Positions 29,447 to 37,369 of a DNA stretch of 64,000 bases are shown here, piece after piece. The notes below the pieces were generated by a model that worked only from the letters and a program-made list of their open reading frames with translations, searched no databases and was not told the origin of the DNA. Numbering within the stretch: position 1 is the stretch's first letter; each line of letters begins with the position of its first letter. Both the position numbers and the translations under genes were made by a program. The DNA is from Kitasatospora phosalacinea. GTDB lineage: Bacteria > Actinomycetota > Actinomycetes > Streptomycetales > Streptomycetaceae. The stretch lies in the NCBI RefSeq assembly GCF_000716545.1, contig NZ_JNWZ01000001.1, positions 62,001-126,000 of the forward strand. Reading direction: 5' to 3'.

Positions 29447-30274
29447 GTGAGCCAGTACGCGCAGAACCAGCACGCGGGGGGCCAGGTGCCGCCCCGGCCG
29501 GCCGCTGCCCCGTATCCGGCGGGCCATCAGCCGCCGTACCACGGGACCGTCCAGTCGGTCCCGGTGCCCGGACCGGCCGCGCCCGGGCCCGACCGGCCGA
29601 CCGTCCCGCTCAAGGCCGTCCCGCCGGTCGCCCCCGGCGGCACCGGGCACTTCCTGCTCCCCACCGGTACGGCCGTCCAACTGCCCGCCCCGCCGCCGCT
29701 GCCCGCCCTCCCCGCGCCGCTGCCGGTCGGCCCGATCGCCGTCCTGCTGATCGGCGCGGCCGGCGCCGGCAAGACCACCGTCGCCCGCTACTGGGCCGAA
29801 CGCCGCCCCACCCCCACCGCGCACATCAGCCTCGACGACGTCCGCGAATGGGTCCAGTCCGGCTTCGCCAACCCGCAGTCCGGCTGGAACACCGACTCCG
29901 AGGCCCAGTACCGCCTCGCCCGCCGCACCTGCGGCTTCGCCTGCCGCAACTACCTCGCCAACGGCATCTCCTGCATCATCGACGACGCGGTCTTCCCCGA
30001 CCGCCCCGCGATCGGCCTCGGCGGCTGGAAACGCCACATCGGCCCCGGCATGATCCCCGTCGTCCTCCTCCCCGGCCTCGACCGCGTCCTGGCCCGCAAC
30101 GCCGAACGCTCCGGCAACCGCCGCCTCTCCGACGACGAGGTCGCCCGCATCCACGGCCGGATGGCGGGCTGGCGCACCTCGGGGCTGCCGATCATCGACA
30201 ACTCCAACCTGAGCGTGCCGGAGACGGCGGCCGCCCTCGACCAGGCCATCCTGAGCCGGTTGCAGGCCCGCTGA
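29447..30274 (+). CDS. P-loop NTPase, zeta-toxin/kinase-like, with Pro-rich N-terminus
   Basis: 275 residues. Residues 1-~95 are Pro/Ala/Gly-rich and probably disordered. The kinase-like domain has Walker A IGAAGAGKTTVARYWAE, then LDDVREWVQSGFANPQSG, IIDDAVFPDRPAIG and late ARNAERSGNRRLSDDEVARIHGRM, the layout of AAA_33/zeta-like small-molecule kinases. Substrate unknown. The GTG at 29447 has GGGAGG at 29436-29441. It sits between aroQ and the Nei glycosylase, and nothing shows a link to either. Confidence 0.82.
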   Translation: MSQYAQNQHAGGQVPPRPAAAPYPAGHQPPYHGTVQSVPVPGPAAPGPDRPTVPLKAVPPVAPGGTGHFLLPTGTAVQLPAPPPLPALPAPLPVGPIAVLLIGAAGAGKTTVARYWAERRPTPTAHISLDDVREWVQSGFANPQSGWNTDSEAQYRLARRTCGFACRNYLANGISCIIDDAVFPDRPAIGLGGWKRHIGPGMIPVVLLPGLDRVLARNAERSGNRRLSDDEVARIHGRMAGWRTSGLPIIDNSNLSVPETAAALDQAILSRLQAR

Positions 30275-30383
30275 GACCCGCCGCGCGGTCGGCGCCGCCG
30301 CCCCGCCGGTGCGTGGGTCGGGTGTCCGAGGAGCCTGGGAGAATGGGCTTCTCGCGACCACCACGACCGAGGAGATGGCGCCG

Positions 30384-31190
30384 GTGCCCGAGGGGCATGT
30401 GATCCACCGCCTGGCCAGGCGGAACGACGAGCTGTTCGGGGGGCGCCCGGTGCGGGTGTCCAGCCCGCAGGGGCGCTTCGCGGAGGGGGCCGCGCTGATC
30501 GACGGGCGGGTGCTGGAGGAGGCGGAGGCGCACGGCAAGCACCTGTTCCTGGGGTTCGGCGGGCAGTGGCTGCACGTGCACCTGGGGCTGTACGGGAAGT
30601 ACGAGTTCGGGGCGGGCGGGGCCCCGGAGCCGGTGGGCCAGGTCCGGCTGCGGATGGCGAACGACAGCGGGTACGCCGACCTGCGCGGCCCGACCGCCTG
30701 CGAGCTGCTCACACCGGGGGAGAAGGCGGCCGTCCACCGCCGGCTGGGGCCGGACCCGCTGCGGCCGGGCGAGGCGGGGGACGAGGCGTGGCGGCGGATC
30801 TCCCGCAGCGGGACGACGGTCGCCGCCCTGCTGATGGACCAGAAGGTGCTGGCCGGCGTCGGCAACGTGTACCGCGCCGAGGTGCTGTTCCGGCTCGGCA
30901 TCAGCCCGCACCGCCCCGGCCGCGACCTCTCCCGCGCCGAGTGGGACGCGATCTGGGCGGACCTGGTCGCCCTGATGCACGACGGCGTGGCCGCCGGCCG
31001 GATCGACACCGTCCGCCCCGAGCACACCCCGGAGGCGATGGGCCGCCCGCCCCGGGTGGACGACCACGGCGGCGAGGTGTACGTCTACCGGCGGCACGAC
31101 CAGCCCTGCCTGGTCTGCGGAACCCCGGTCCGCACCGAGGAGTTGGCCGCCCGGAACCTGTTCTGGTGCCCGCGCTGCCAGCAGTCCTGA
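30384..31190 (+). CDS. nei: Fpg/Nei family DNA glycosylase (endonuclease VIII-like)
   Basis: 268 residues. The GTG at 30384 is chosen because it places the catalytic Pro2-Glu3 (PEGHVIHRLARR) at the N-terminus, as required for Schiff-base chemistry, with GAGGAG at 30369-30374. The central helix-two-turn-helix segment includes DQKVLAGVGNVYRAEVLF. The C-terminal zinc finger is complete (CLVC...WCPRC). Removes oxidised bases and nicks the strand. The VIHRL second segment fits actinobacterial Nei better than MutM. Confidence 0.92.
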   Translation: MPEGHVIHRLARRNDELFGGRPVRVSSPQGRFAEGAALIDGRVLEEAEAHGKHLFLGFGGQWLHVHLGLYGKYEFGAGGAPEPVGQVRLRMANDSGYADLRGPTACELLTPGEKAAVHRRLGPDPLRPGEAGDEAWRRISRSGTTVAALLMDQKVLAGVGNVYRAEVLFRLGISPHRPGRDLSRAEWDAIWADLVALMHDGVAAGRIDTVRPEHTPEAMGRPPRVDDHGGEVYVYRRHDQPCLVCGTPVRTEELAARNLFWCPRCQQS

Positions 31191-31274
31191 CGCTCCGTCA
31201 CCCCGGCAAGCCTTGACGCAAGGTTGACCACGCCTTGGGCGAGGCCCCGGAACGCCGCTCCTATTGTCGGGTCC

Positions 31275-31967
31275 ATGCCCGTGCAACCGTTCCGGGGCCC
31301 GCGCCCCACCCCCGCGCTCCCGGTCCTGCCGTACCGCAAGCCCACCAGGGGACGCGACTACTGGGTGCTGGACGACGTCCTCCCGGACCCGGACGCGGTG
31401 CGCGCCCGGCACCTGGCGCGCACCGACTGGGACGAGGGCTACCCGCACCGCCCGGAGCCCTGGCCCGGCCTGCGCGCGATGCCCGGGCTGGAGCCGGACG
31501 AGCTGGCGCACGTGGAGGCGCTGGTCCGCGAGGCCACCGGCGCCCGGCGGATCTGGGCGCTGGACGAGGCCGAGGGCGGCACCTTCAACCACAACTGCGT
31601 GCAGGTGGTCGGCGCGGGGGAGTGCGAGCCGCGCCCGCACACCGACTCGCGCTCGCTGTGCCGCTACGCCGCCGTGCTGTACCTCAACCCGGCCGTCCCC
31701 AAGCGCTGCGGCACCAGCTTCCACCGGCAGAGCCTGCCCGGCGGCCGGCTCGGCGGCAACAGCGTGGTGGCCCCGCACGACAACCTGGTGGACGCCCTGG
31801 GCACGCGCTTCGTCCCGCCGGACTCCTTCACCGAGGACCTGGCCGTCCCGCACCGCTACAACCGGCTGCTGCTCTACGCCGCCAACCTGATCCACACCGC
31901 GACCGAGTACCACGGCGCGACGCTGGAGGAGAAGCGGATGACCTGCGTCTTCTTCTGGATGGCCTGA
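31275..31967 (+). CDS. DUF6445 family protein, 2OG-Fe(II) oxygenase-like
   Basis: 230 residues. The central PRPHTDSRSLCRYAAVLYLNP has an H-x-D pair followed by a hydrophobic strand, and the late LLYAANLIHTATEYHG offers a distal His. Together they look like the H-x-D...H iron site of 2-oxoglutarate dioxygenases. I infer an oxygenase fold; substrate and activity are unknown. The ATG at 31275 lies 7 nt after TATTGT (31262-31267), suggesting leaderless expression. An upstream ATG at 31224 is in frame but less likely. Confidence 0.7.
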   Translation: MPVQPFRGPRPTPALPVLPYRKPTRGRDYWVLDDVLPDPDAVRARHLARTDWDEGYPHRPEPWPGLRAMPGLEPDELAHVEALVREATGARRIWALDEAEGGTFNHNCVQVVGAGECEPRPHTDSRSLCRYAAVLYLNPAVPKRCGTSFHRQSLPGGRLGGNSVVAPHDNLVDALGTRFVPPDSFTEDLAVPHRYNRLLLYAANLIHTATEYHGATLEEKRMTCVFFWMA

Positions 31968-32027
31968 CACGCCGTCACCGCGGACCCGTCCGGGAGTGAT
32001 CTCCGCCACCGCGGCCCGGGTGCGCCC

Positions 32028-32057
32028 TTGCCGCCGCGCCCGTGCCGGGCCTACGGT
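32028..32057 (+). promoter_or_regulatory. Promoter of the cobalamin-regulated transporter
   Basis: TTGCCG (32028-32033), 18-bp spacer, TACGGT (32052-32057). Transcription would start near 32064, just before the riboswitch. Confidence 0.5.
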
Positions 32058-32063
32058 GGGCGG

Positions 32064-32250
32064 GCCGTGGTGCTCGGGAAGCCGGTGCACTGTGACCGCC
32101 ACGAGAGTGGTCGTCGCAGGAGTCCGGAGCGGCCCTCGCCACTGTGATCGGGGAGTCGTCGGCTCCCACCCCGTGCCACTGGCCGCTCGCGGCCGGGAAG
32201 GCCGGGAGCCGGCGCGCAACACCCCGTCAGCCAGGAGACCGGCCACGGCA
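32064..32250 (+). ncRNA. Cobalamin (AdoCbl) riboswitch
   Basis: Conserved cobalamin-aptamer pieces occur in the right order and spacing: GGGAAGCCGGTG (32076-32087), CGCCACTGTGATCGG (32137-32151) and the B12 box AGCCAGGAGACCGGCC (32229-32244). About 45 nt separate the B12 box from the transporter start at 32293. This 325-bp gap between genes is otherwise non-coding. Established knowledge: cobalamin riboswitches often control cobalt transporters and repress when cobalamin is plentiful. Whether it acts on transcription or translation here is unclear. Confidence 0.9.
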
Positions 32251-32292
32251 TCTCACGAAGTGATCCACGAGGTGCTGGAGCGTGATCCGCGG

Positions 32293-33414
32293 ATGACCGC
32301 GTCCGAATCGACCCTGCCCGGAAACCCCCCGGGCTCCCCCCTCCCCTCCTTCCGCTGGCGGCGCGAGGACACCCTGCGCACGGCCGGCCTGATGGCGGTG
32401 ATCCTGGCCATGCACGTGGCCGCGTTCGGGACGCTGCTGTTCCTGGTGGCGCCGCACGAGTACAAGGTCGGCACCCAGGTGTTCGGCGTCGGCCTGGGCA
32501 TCACCGCCTACACCCTGGGCATGCGGCACGCCTTCGACGCCGACCACATCGCGGTGATCGACAACACCACCCGCAAGCTGATGGCGGACGGCCGCCGCCC
32601 GGTCTCGGTGGGCTTCTGGTTCGCCCTGGGCCACTCCTCGATGGTGGTGATCATGGCCGGCCTGGTGGCCGGGGGCGCCGCGCTGGCGGGCACCCTGATG
32701 GACGAGGAGTCCGCCACCCACCGGGTGCTGGGCACCGTCGGCACCACCGCGTCCGGCGCCTTCCTCTACCTGATCGCGGCGCTCAACCTGGTCGCCCTGA
32801 CGGGCATCTGGCGGGTGTTCCGGGCGATGCGGGCCGGGCAGTACGACGAGGCCGAGCTGGAGCGGCAGCTGAACGCGCGCGGCCTCCTGGCCCGGCTGCT
32901 GAGCCGGGCCACCCGCTCGATCAGCCGCCCCGGCCAGATGTTCCCGGTCGGCATGGTGCTCGGCCTGGGCTTCGACACCGCCACCGAGGTCACCCTGATG
33001 GTGATGGCCGGCTCCGGCGCGGCCTCCGGGCTGCCCTGGTACGCGGTGGTCTGCCTGCCGCTGCTGTTCGCCGCCGGGATGAGCCTGTTCGACACCCTGG
33101 ACGGCACGTTCATGAACTTCGCCTACCAGTGGGCGTTCTCCAACCCGGTCCGCAAGGTGTACTACAACCTGACCATCACCGGGCTGTCGATCGCGGTGGC
33201 CTTCGTGATCGGGACCATCGAACTGGTCGCCGTGCTGCACGAGAAGTTCGACCTGGCCGACCCCGTCACCGGCTGGATCGCCGGACTCAGCCTGGACAAC
33301 GTCGGCTTCGTGATCGTCGGCCTGTTCGTGGTGGTCTGGGCCGCCGCGATCGGCTACTGGCGGATCGCCAGGCGCTCCCGGACGTTCGCGGGGGCCGGGG
33401 CCGGGGCGTCCTGA
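32293..33414 (+). CDS. HoxN/HupN/NixA family nickel/cobalt transporter
   Basis: 373 residues with about eight membrane helices. The family signature appears as GMRHAFDADHIAVIDN (H-x4-D-H in helix II). The second motif LGFDTATEV is also present, as is FAAGMSLFDTLDGTFMNFAY. NiCoT permeases import Ni2+ or Co2+ with high affinity. The cobalamin riboswitch upstream argues that cobalt for B12 synthesis is the relevant substrate. The ATG at 32293 has a GGAG at ~32276; alternative in-frame GTG starts just upstream cannot be excluded. Confidence 0.92.
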   Translation: MTASESTLPGNPPGSPLPSFRWRREDTLRTAGLMAVILAMHVAAFGTLLFLVAPHEYKVGTQVFGVGLGITAYTLGMRHAFDADHIAVIDNTTRKLMADGRRPVSVGFWFALGHSSMVVIMAGLVAGGAALAGTLMDEESATHRVLGTVGTTASGAFLYLIAALNLVALTGIWRVFRAMRAGQYDEAELERQLNARGLLARLLSRATRSISRPGQMFPVGMVLGLGFDTATEVTLMVMAGSGAASGLPWYAVVCLPLLFAAGMSLFDTLDGTFMNFAYQWAFSNPVRKVYYNLTITGLSIAVAFVIGTIELVAVLHEKFDLADPVTGWIAGLSLDNVGFVIVGLFVVVWAAAIGYWRIARRSRTFAGAGAGAS

Positions 33415-33421
33415 CGGGTCG

Positions 33422-34267
33422 TCAACCGGCGGCCAGGATCAGCGTCCCGGCCACCGCGAGGCCCGCGCCCACCACCTGCACCCGCAGCAGCCGCTCCTTC
33501 AGCAGGCCGCGCGCCATCAGCGCGGTGACCACCGGGTAGAGCGAGGCCAGTACGGCCGCCACCGCCACCGATCCCAGGTGCGAGGCGGCCGCGTACAGGC
33601 CGTTCGCGGCCACGTCGGCGACCCCGACGGCGGTCAGCGCGGGCAGCGACCGCGCGCCCGCCCGCAGCCCCACGGGCCGCCGGCGGGCCGCGGCGGCCAG
33701 CATCCCGGCGCCGACCGCCGCGTTGGTGAGCCGCTGCACGCACAGCGTCAGCAGCAGGGCGCCGCCCGCGCCGGCGTGCGCGATCAGCGCCAGCACCGCG
33801 CCGAAGGCGAAGGCCGCGCCGAGGGTGAGCAGCAGCACCTGCCGGCTCACCGCCGTCCCGCCGCGCCGCGGGCCGCCGGCCAGGGCGATCCCGGCGACCG
33901 CCACCGCGATGCCCAACCCCTGGACGGCGCCCGGCCGTTCGCCGAGGAACAGGCCCACCCCGATCGGCACCAGCACGCCGGCGGTGGCCAGCGGCGACAC
34001 CACGCCCATCGGCCCGAGCGCCAGCGCCCGGTAGAAGGCCAGCAGCGCGAACGGGCCGATCACGCCCGCCGCCACCGCGTACCAGAGGGCGGGCCCGGCC
34101 CCGGACCACCCGCCGGTGGCGGTGACCGCGGCCGCGAGCACCGCGGCGGCGGCCGATTGGGAGAGCACCACCACCGTCAGCGCGGGCATCCGCCGGGTGA
34201 TCGCCCCGCCCCCGTAGTCGGCGACGCCCCACAGCAGGCCGGCGAGCAGGGCGAGGGCGGCGCTCAT
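33422..34267 (-). CDS. EamA/DMT family transporter
   Basis: 281 residues, ~10 transmembrane helices in two EamA repeats. Repeat 1 begins ALALLAGLLWGVADYGGGAITRR and ends around GLGIAVAVAGIALAGG; repeat 2 starts near LLLTLGAAFAFGAVLALI. Members export or exchange small metabolites; substrate unknown. It is divergent from an XRE-cupin regulator (120-bp gap), a common regulator-exporter arrangement. The ATG at 34267 lacks a clear ribosome site. Confidence 0.87.
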   Translation of the reverse strand: MSAALALLAGLLWGVADYGGGAITRRMPALTVVVLSQSAAAAVLAAAVTATGGWSGAGPALWYAVAAGVIGPFALLAFYRALALGPMGVVSPLATAGVLVPIGVGLFLGERPGAVQGLGIAVAVAGIALAGGPRRGGTAVSRQVLLLTLGAAFAFGAVLALIAHAGAGGALLLTLCVQRLTNAAVGAGMLAAAARRRPVGLRAGARSLPALTAVGVADVAANGLYAAASHLGSVAVAAVLASLYPVVTALMARGLLKERLLRVQVVGAGLAVAGTLILAAG

Positions 34268-34351
34268 CCGGAGAACCGGGAGGCGGACAGCATGGTGGAC
34301 TCCGCAGTACAGTCGGTGGATCTGTCGATGCCGCCGCAGCATAGTTCACCC

Positions 34352-34361
34352 CAGTGCACTG
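34352..34361. promoter_or_regulatory. Candidate operator in the EamA/XRE-cupin divergent promoter
   Basis: CAGTGCACTG is a perfect 10-bp palindrome between the two divergent starts. A related half-site CAGTACAGT lies at ~34303. It is a plausible binding site for the XRE-cupin protein. Confidence 0.4.
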
Positions 34362-34386
34362 ACCCAACCAGAATATTGGACTGCCC

Positions 34387-34962
34387 GTGCCGGACGCCGA
34401 TCTCGTCACCCAGGCCCTCGCCCGCAACCTCAAGCGCCTGCGCCTCGACCGCGGCCACACCCTGGACGGCCTCGCCGCCCGCTCCGGAGTCAGCCGCGGC
34501 ATGATCGTCCAGATCGAGCAGGCCCGCACCAACCCCAGCGTCGGCACCGTGGTCCGGCTCGCCGACGCACTCGGCGTCTCGATCGCCCGGCTGCTCGACT
34601 ACGACGCCTCCTCCGCCGTCCGGATCGTCCCCGTCGAGGACGCCGTCCGGCTGTGGAGCGGCCCCGAGGGCGGCAGCGGCACCCTGCTCGGCGGCACCGA
34701 GGCCCCCGGCCCGCTGGAGCTGTGGTCCTGGCGCCTGCACCCCGGCGAGTCGCACGCCTCCGACCCGCACCCGCCCGGCACCGTCGAGATCGCCCGGGTC
34801 GACGAGGGCGTGCTCACCCTCACCCTGGACGGCCGCGAGCACCGCGTCCCGGCCGGCTCCACCGCCTCCTACGAGGCCGGCACCGCCCACGGCTACCGCA
34901 ACGACGGCGACACGCCGTGCCTGGTCACCATGGTGGTCTCCGTCCCCCCGCCGGGCGCGTAG
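34387..34962 (+). CDS. XRE-family regulator with C-terminal cupin sensor domain
   Basis: 191 residues. The HTH_3 domain (~8-66) is RNLKRLRLDRGHTLDGLAARSGVSRGMIVQIEQARTNPS..., split here by the recognition helix around SRGMIVQIEQ. The cupin domain (~105-187) includes LHPGESHASDPHPPGTVEIARV and DGREHRVPAGSTASYEAGTAHGY, with His residues that could bind metal or ligand. Such proteins are ligand-responsive repressors, and the divergent EamA gene is the likely target. The GTG at 34387 follows a weak -10 (near 34374) closely. Confidence 0.9.
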   Translation: MPDADLVTQALARNLKRLRLDRGHTLDGLAARSGVSRGMIVQIEQARTNPSVGTVVRLADALGVSIARLLDYDASSAVRIVPVEDAVRLWSGPEGGSGTLLGGTEAPGPLELWSWRLHPGESHASDPHPPGTVEIARVDEGVLTLTLDGREHRVPAGSTASYEAGTAHGYRNDGDTPCLVTMVVSVPPPGA

Positions 34963-34973
34963 CGCGGACGCGG

Positions 34974-35004
34974 CGAAGGGCCCCGGGAGACCCGGGGCCC
35001 TTCG
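34974..35004. terminator. Bidirectional terminator
   Basis: Perfect 14-bp arms (CGAAGGGCCCCGGG / CCCGGGGCCCTTCG) with a 3-nt loop, between the regulator and the convergent L31 gene. Confidence 0.88.
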
Positions 35005-35020
35005 TCGCGCGTCGGTGCCG

Positions 35021-35263
35021 TCAGCCGCCGTACCGGCGCCGGTACAGCTCCACCCGGCCCTCGGTGTCCATCAGCCGGGCCCTGCCGGTGTAGAACGGGT
35101 GGCTCGCCGAGGACGTCTCCACGTCCACCACCGGGTAGGACCGCCCGTCCGCCCACTCGACCGTCCGGCCGCTGGTGGCGGTGGAGCGCGTCAGGAACGA
35201 CAGGCCCCCGGTCTTGTCCCGGAACACCACCGGACGGTACTCGGGGTGAATTCCCTGCTGCAT
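35021..35263 (-). CDS. rpmE2: 50S ribosomal protein L31 type B (zinc-independent)
   Basis: 80 residues: begins [17 protein letters not shown] and includes [21 protein letters not shown], the typical L31 end. There is no Cys pair, so it is the C- form that can replace zinc-binding L31 during zinc shortage. GAGGAGGAG precedes the ATG. It lies 52 bp downstream of rpmG on the same strand, making a two-gene unit. Confidence 0.95.
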   Translation of the reverse strand: MQQGIHPEYRPVVFRDKTGGLSFLTRSTATSGRTVEWADGRSYPVVDVETSSASHPFYTGRARLMDTEGRVELYRRRYGG

Positions 35264-35315
35264 CGCTGCTCCTCCTCGCTGGGTGTGCTGGTCGGGTCGG
35301 TCGGACGGCCCGCGG

Positions 35316-35480
35316 TCAGCGGGCCTCGCGGAACTCCACGTGCCGCCCCGCCACCGGGTCGAACTTCTTCAGGGCCATCCGGTCCGGGTCGTTGCGGCGG
35401 TTCTTGCGGGTCACGTAGGTGAAGCCCGTCCCCGCCGTCGACCGGAGCGTGACCACCGGTCGCAGTTCGCTGCGCGCCAT
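35316..35480 (-). CDS. rpmG: 50S ribosomal protein L33 (zinc-independent paralogue)
   Basis: 54 residues: starts [19 protein letters not shown], then [23 protein letters not shown]. No cysteines are present, unlike the zinc-binding C+ L33. The ATG at 35480 is chosen because it has AGGAGG upstream and gives the family N-terminus; an in-frame ATG 33 nt earlier is unlikely. The first gene of a unit with rpmE2. In Streptomyces such C- paralogues are controlled by Zur. Confidence 0.95.
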   Translation of the reverse strand: MARSELRPVVTLRSTAGTGFTYVTRKNRRNDPDRMALKKFDPVAGRHVEFREAR

Positions 35481-35507
35481 CGCCGCTGCCTCCTGTCCTC
35501 GTGAATC

Positions 35508-35528
35508 CGGCAACGATTGCCGTTTTCA
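35508..35528 (-). promoter_or_regulatory. Candidate Zur-type operator upstream of rpmG
   Basis: A perfect dyad CGGCAA-CGA-TTGCCG (35508-35522) overlaps, on the minus strand, TGAAAACGGCAATCG (35514-35528). The left half of the latter matches the actinobacterial Zur box half-site TGAAAA-N-G; the right half does not. It sits ~30-50 bp before rpmG. Confidence 0.4.
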
Positions 35529-35621
35529 TGAGTCCACAACGCGGCCGCCGCCCCGGGCATTCCCCACCCGCCCAGCCCGTCCCGACAGGCGGCCCACCCG
35601 CCCCGTTCGTACGCTCGGACC

Positions 35622-36728
35622 ATGTCAGACGCGCACTCCGCCCGACGCGAACGCCTCCGCGAGCACTGCAGCGCCTCCGGAGCCGACGCCGCGCTGATCA
35701 CGCGCGCCGCCAACGTCCGCTACCTCACCGGCTGCCCGCCGCTGGGCGCCGCGCTGCTGCTCACCCGCGAGCGCGCGGTGCTCGCGGTGCCCGAGGGCGC
35801 GGAGGAGGCCGAGGGCGCCGAGCGGGAGTCCGACCCCGAGGTCACCCGCCTGCCGGTGCCCGCCGAGGCCGACGCCGCACACGCCGCCGCCGAGGCCGCC
35901 GCCCGGCTGCGGGTGGGCGACCTCGCCGTCGAGGAGCACGACCTCACCGTCGCCCGGCACCGCGAGGTCGCCCGGCTCGCCGGGGCGGCCCGGCTGCTCG
36001 ACCTGGACCGGGCGGTGGAGCGGCTGCGGGTGGTCAAGGACGAGTACGAGATCGCCGACCTGCGGATCGCCGCCGAGATCGCCGACCAGGCCCTGGGCGA
36101 ACTGCTCGAATCCATCCTGGTCGGCCGCACCGAGCGGCACCTGGCGATGGAACTGGAGCGCCGGATGATCGACCACGGCGCCGACCGGGCCGCCTTCCCG
36201 GTCTCCGTCGGCACCGGCGGCCACTCCGGCCTGGAGCACCACCGGCCCACCGACCGCCGGGTCGAGGAGGGCGACTTCCTCACCGTCGCGCTCGGCGCCC
36301 GCTACCGCGGCTACGGCATCTCCACCGCCCGCACCTTCGTGATCGGCGCCGCCCCCGCCGCCTGGCAGGTCGAGCTGCACCGCCTGGTCTTCCGCGCCCA
36401 GCGGGCCGCCCGGGAGGCGCTCGGACCGGGCGTCGAGCAGCACGTCCCGGACGACGCGGCCCGCTCGATCCTCCAGGCCGCGGGCCACGCCGAGCAGTCC
36501 GTCCACGCGCTGGGACACGGCATCGGCCTGGAGATCCGGGAGGCTCCGCGCCTGGGGCCCGCCGACATGGGTAAACTGGACAATCGCGTGCCGGTCACCG
36601 TCGGCCCCGGGGTCCATCTCCCGGGTCGGGGCGGCGTCCGGATCGAGGACACGCTCGTGGTGCGGCCTCCCGAGGAGGGCGGGCCCGAGCTGCTCACCAT
36701 CACCACCAAGGAGCTCCTCGCGCTGTAG
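35622..36728 (+). CDS. M24 (aminopeptidase P-like) family protein with degenerate metal site
   Basis: 368 residues with the creatinase/aminopeptidase P two-domain layout: N-terminal ~1-135, 'pita-bread' catalytic domain ~140-368. Compared with the five metal ligands of E. coli PepP (D260, D271, H354, E383, E406, from memory), the first Asp is Ala (VALGARYRGY), the second is Ser (YGISTARTF), the His is kept (LGHGIGLEI), the first Glu is Gly (VTVGPGVHL) and the last Glu is kept (VRIEDTLVV). Three of five are lost, so peptidase activity is doubtful. It lies directly upstream of efp. Confidence 0.88.
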   Translation: MSDAHSARRERLREHCSASGADAALITRAANVRYLTGCPPLGAALLLTRERAVLAVPEGAEEAEGAERESDPEVTRLPVPAEADAAHAAAEAAARLRVGDLAVEEHDLTVARHREVARLAGAARLLDLDRAVERLRVVKDEYEIADLRIAAEIADQALGELLESILVGRTERHLAMELERRMIDHGADRAAFPVSVGTGGHSGLEHHRPTDRRVEEGDFLTVALGARYRGYGISTARTFVIGAAPAAWQVELHRLVFRAQRAAREALGPGVEQHVPDDAARSILQAAGHAEQSVHALGHGIGLEIREAPRLGPADMGKLDNRVPVTVGPGVHLPGRGGVRIEDTLVVRPPEEGGPELLTITTKELLAL

Positions 36729-36803
36729 TCCGCTCGCGCGGGCACCGGCGGCGCGCCTGCTTGGTGCTCTTTGACAGCGGACATATCAGGAGTAAGTGCG
36801 CCC

Positions 36804-37367
36804 GTGGCTACCACGAACGATCTCAAGAACGGCATGGTCCTCAAGCTGGACGGCGGCAAGCTCTGGACCGTCGTCGAGTTCCAGCACGTCAAGCCCGGCA
36901 AGGGCCCGGCCTTCGTGCGCACCAAGTTGAAGGAGGTCCTCTCCGGCAAGGTCGTCGAGAAGACCTTCAACGCGGGCATCAAGGTCGAGACCGCCAACGT
37001 CGACAAGCGGACCATGCAGTACTCGTACCGTGACGGCGACGCGTTCATCTTCATGGACATGGACACCTACGACCAGGTCCCGGTCGACTCCGCCACCGTC
37101 GGCGACGCCGCCAAGTACCTGCTGGAGGGCTTCGAGGCCCTGGTCGCGCAGAACGAGGGCGTCCCGCTGTACGTCGAGCTCCCCGCCGCGGTCGAGCTGG
37201 TCATCGCCGAGACCGAGCCGGGCGTCCAGGGCGACCGCTCGACCGGTGGCACCAAGCCCGCCACCCTGGAGACCGGCGCCGAGATCCAGGTGCCGCTTTT
37301 CGTCACCACCGGTGAGAAGGTCAAGGTCGACACCCGCGACGGCAGCTACCTCGGCCGGGTCAAGTAA
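36804..37367 (+). CDS. efp: Elongation factor P
   Basis: 187 residues in three OB/KOW-like domains. EF-P relieves ribosome stalling at polyproline. The tip loop reads KPGKGPAF, the actinobacterial PGKGP type, which works with an unmodified Lys (established knowledge for this subfamily). The end [11 protein letters not shown]...[14 protein letters not shown] is typical. The GTG at 36804 has AGGAG at 36789-36793. A consensus TTGACA at 36771-36776 with TAAGTG at 36793-36798 may form its own promoter. nusB follows after 2 nt. Confidence 0.97.
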   Translation: MATTNDLKNGMVLKLDGGKLWTVVEFQHVKPGKGPAFVRTKLKEVLSGKVVEKTFNAGIKVETANVDKRTMQYSYRDGDAFIFMDMDTYDQVPVDSATVGDAAKYLLEGFEALVAQNEGVPLYVELPAAVELVIAETEPGVQGDRSTGGTKPATLETGAEIQVPLFVTTGEKVKVDTRDGSYLGRVK

Positions 37368-37369
37368 CC

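Noticed and set aside
34268..34386. Short leader peptide upstream of the EamA gene
   Set aside because: The frame continues upstream to an earlier ATG, but it overlaps the presumed operator and has no ribosome site; the start at 34267 gives the family N-terminus.
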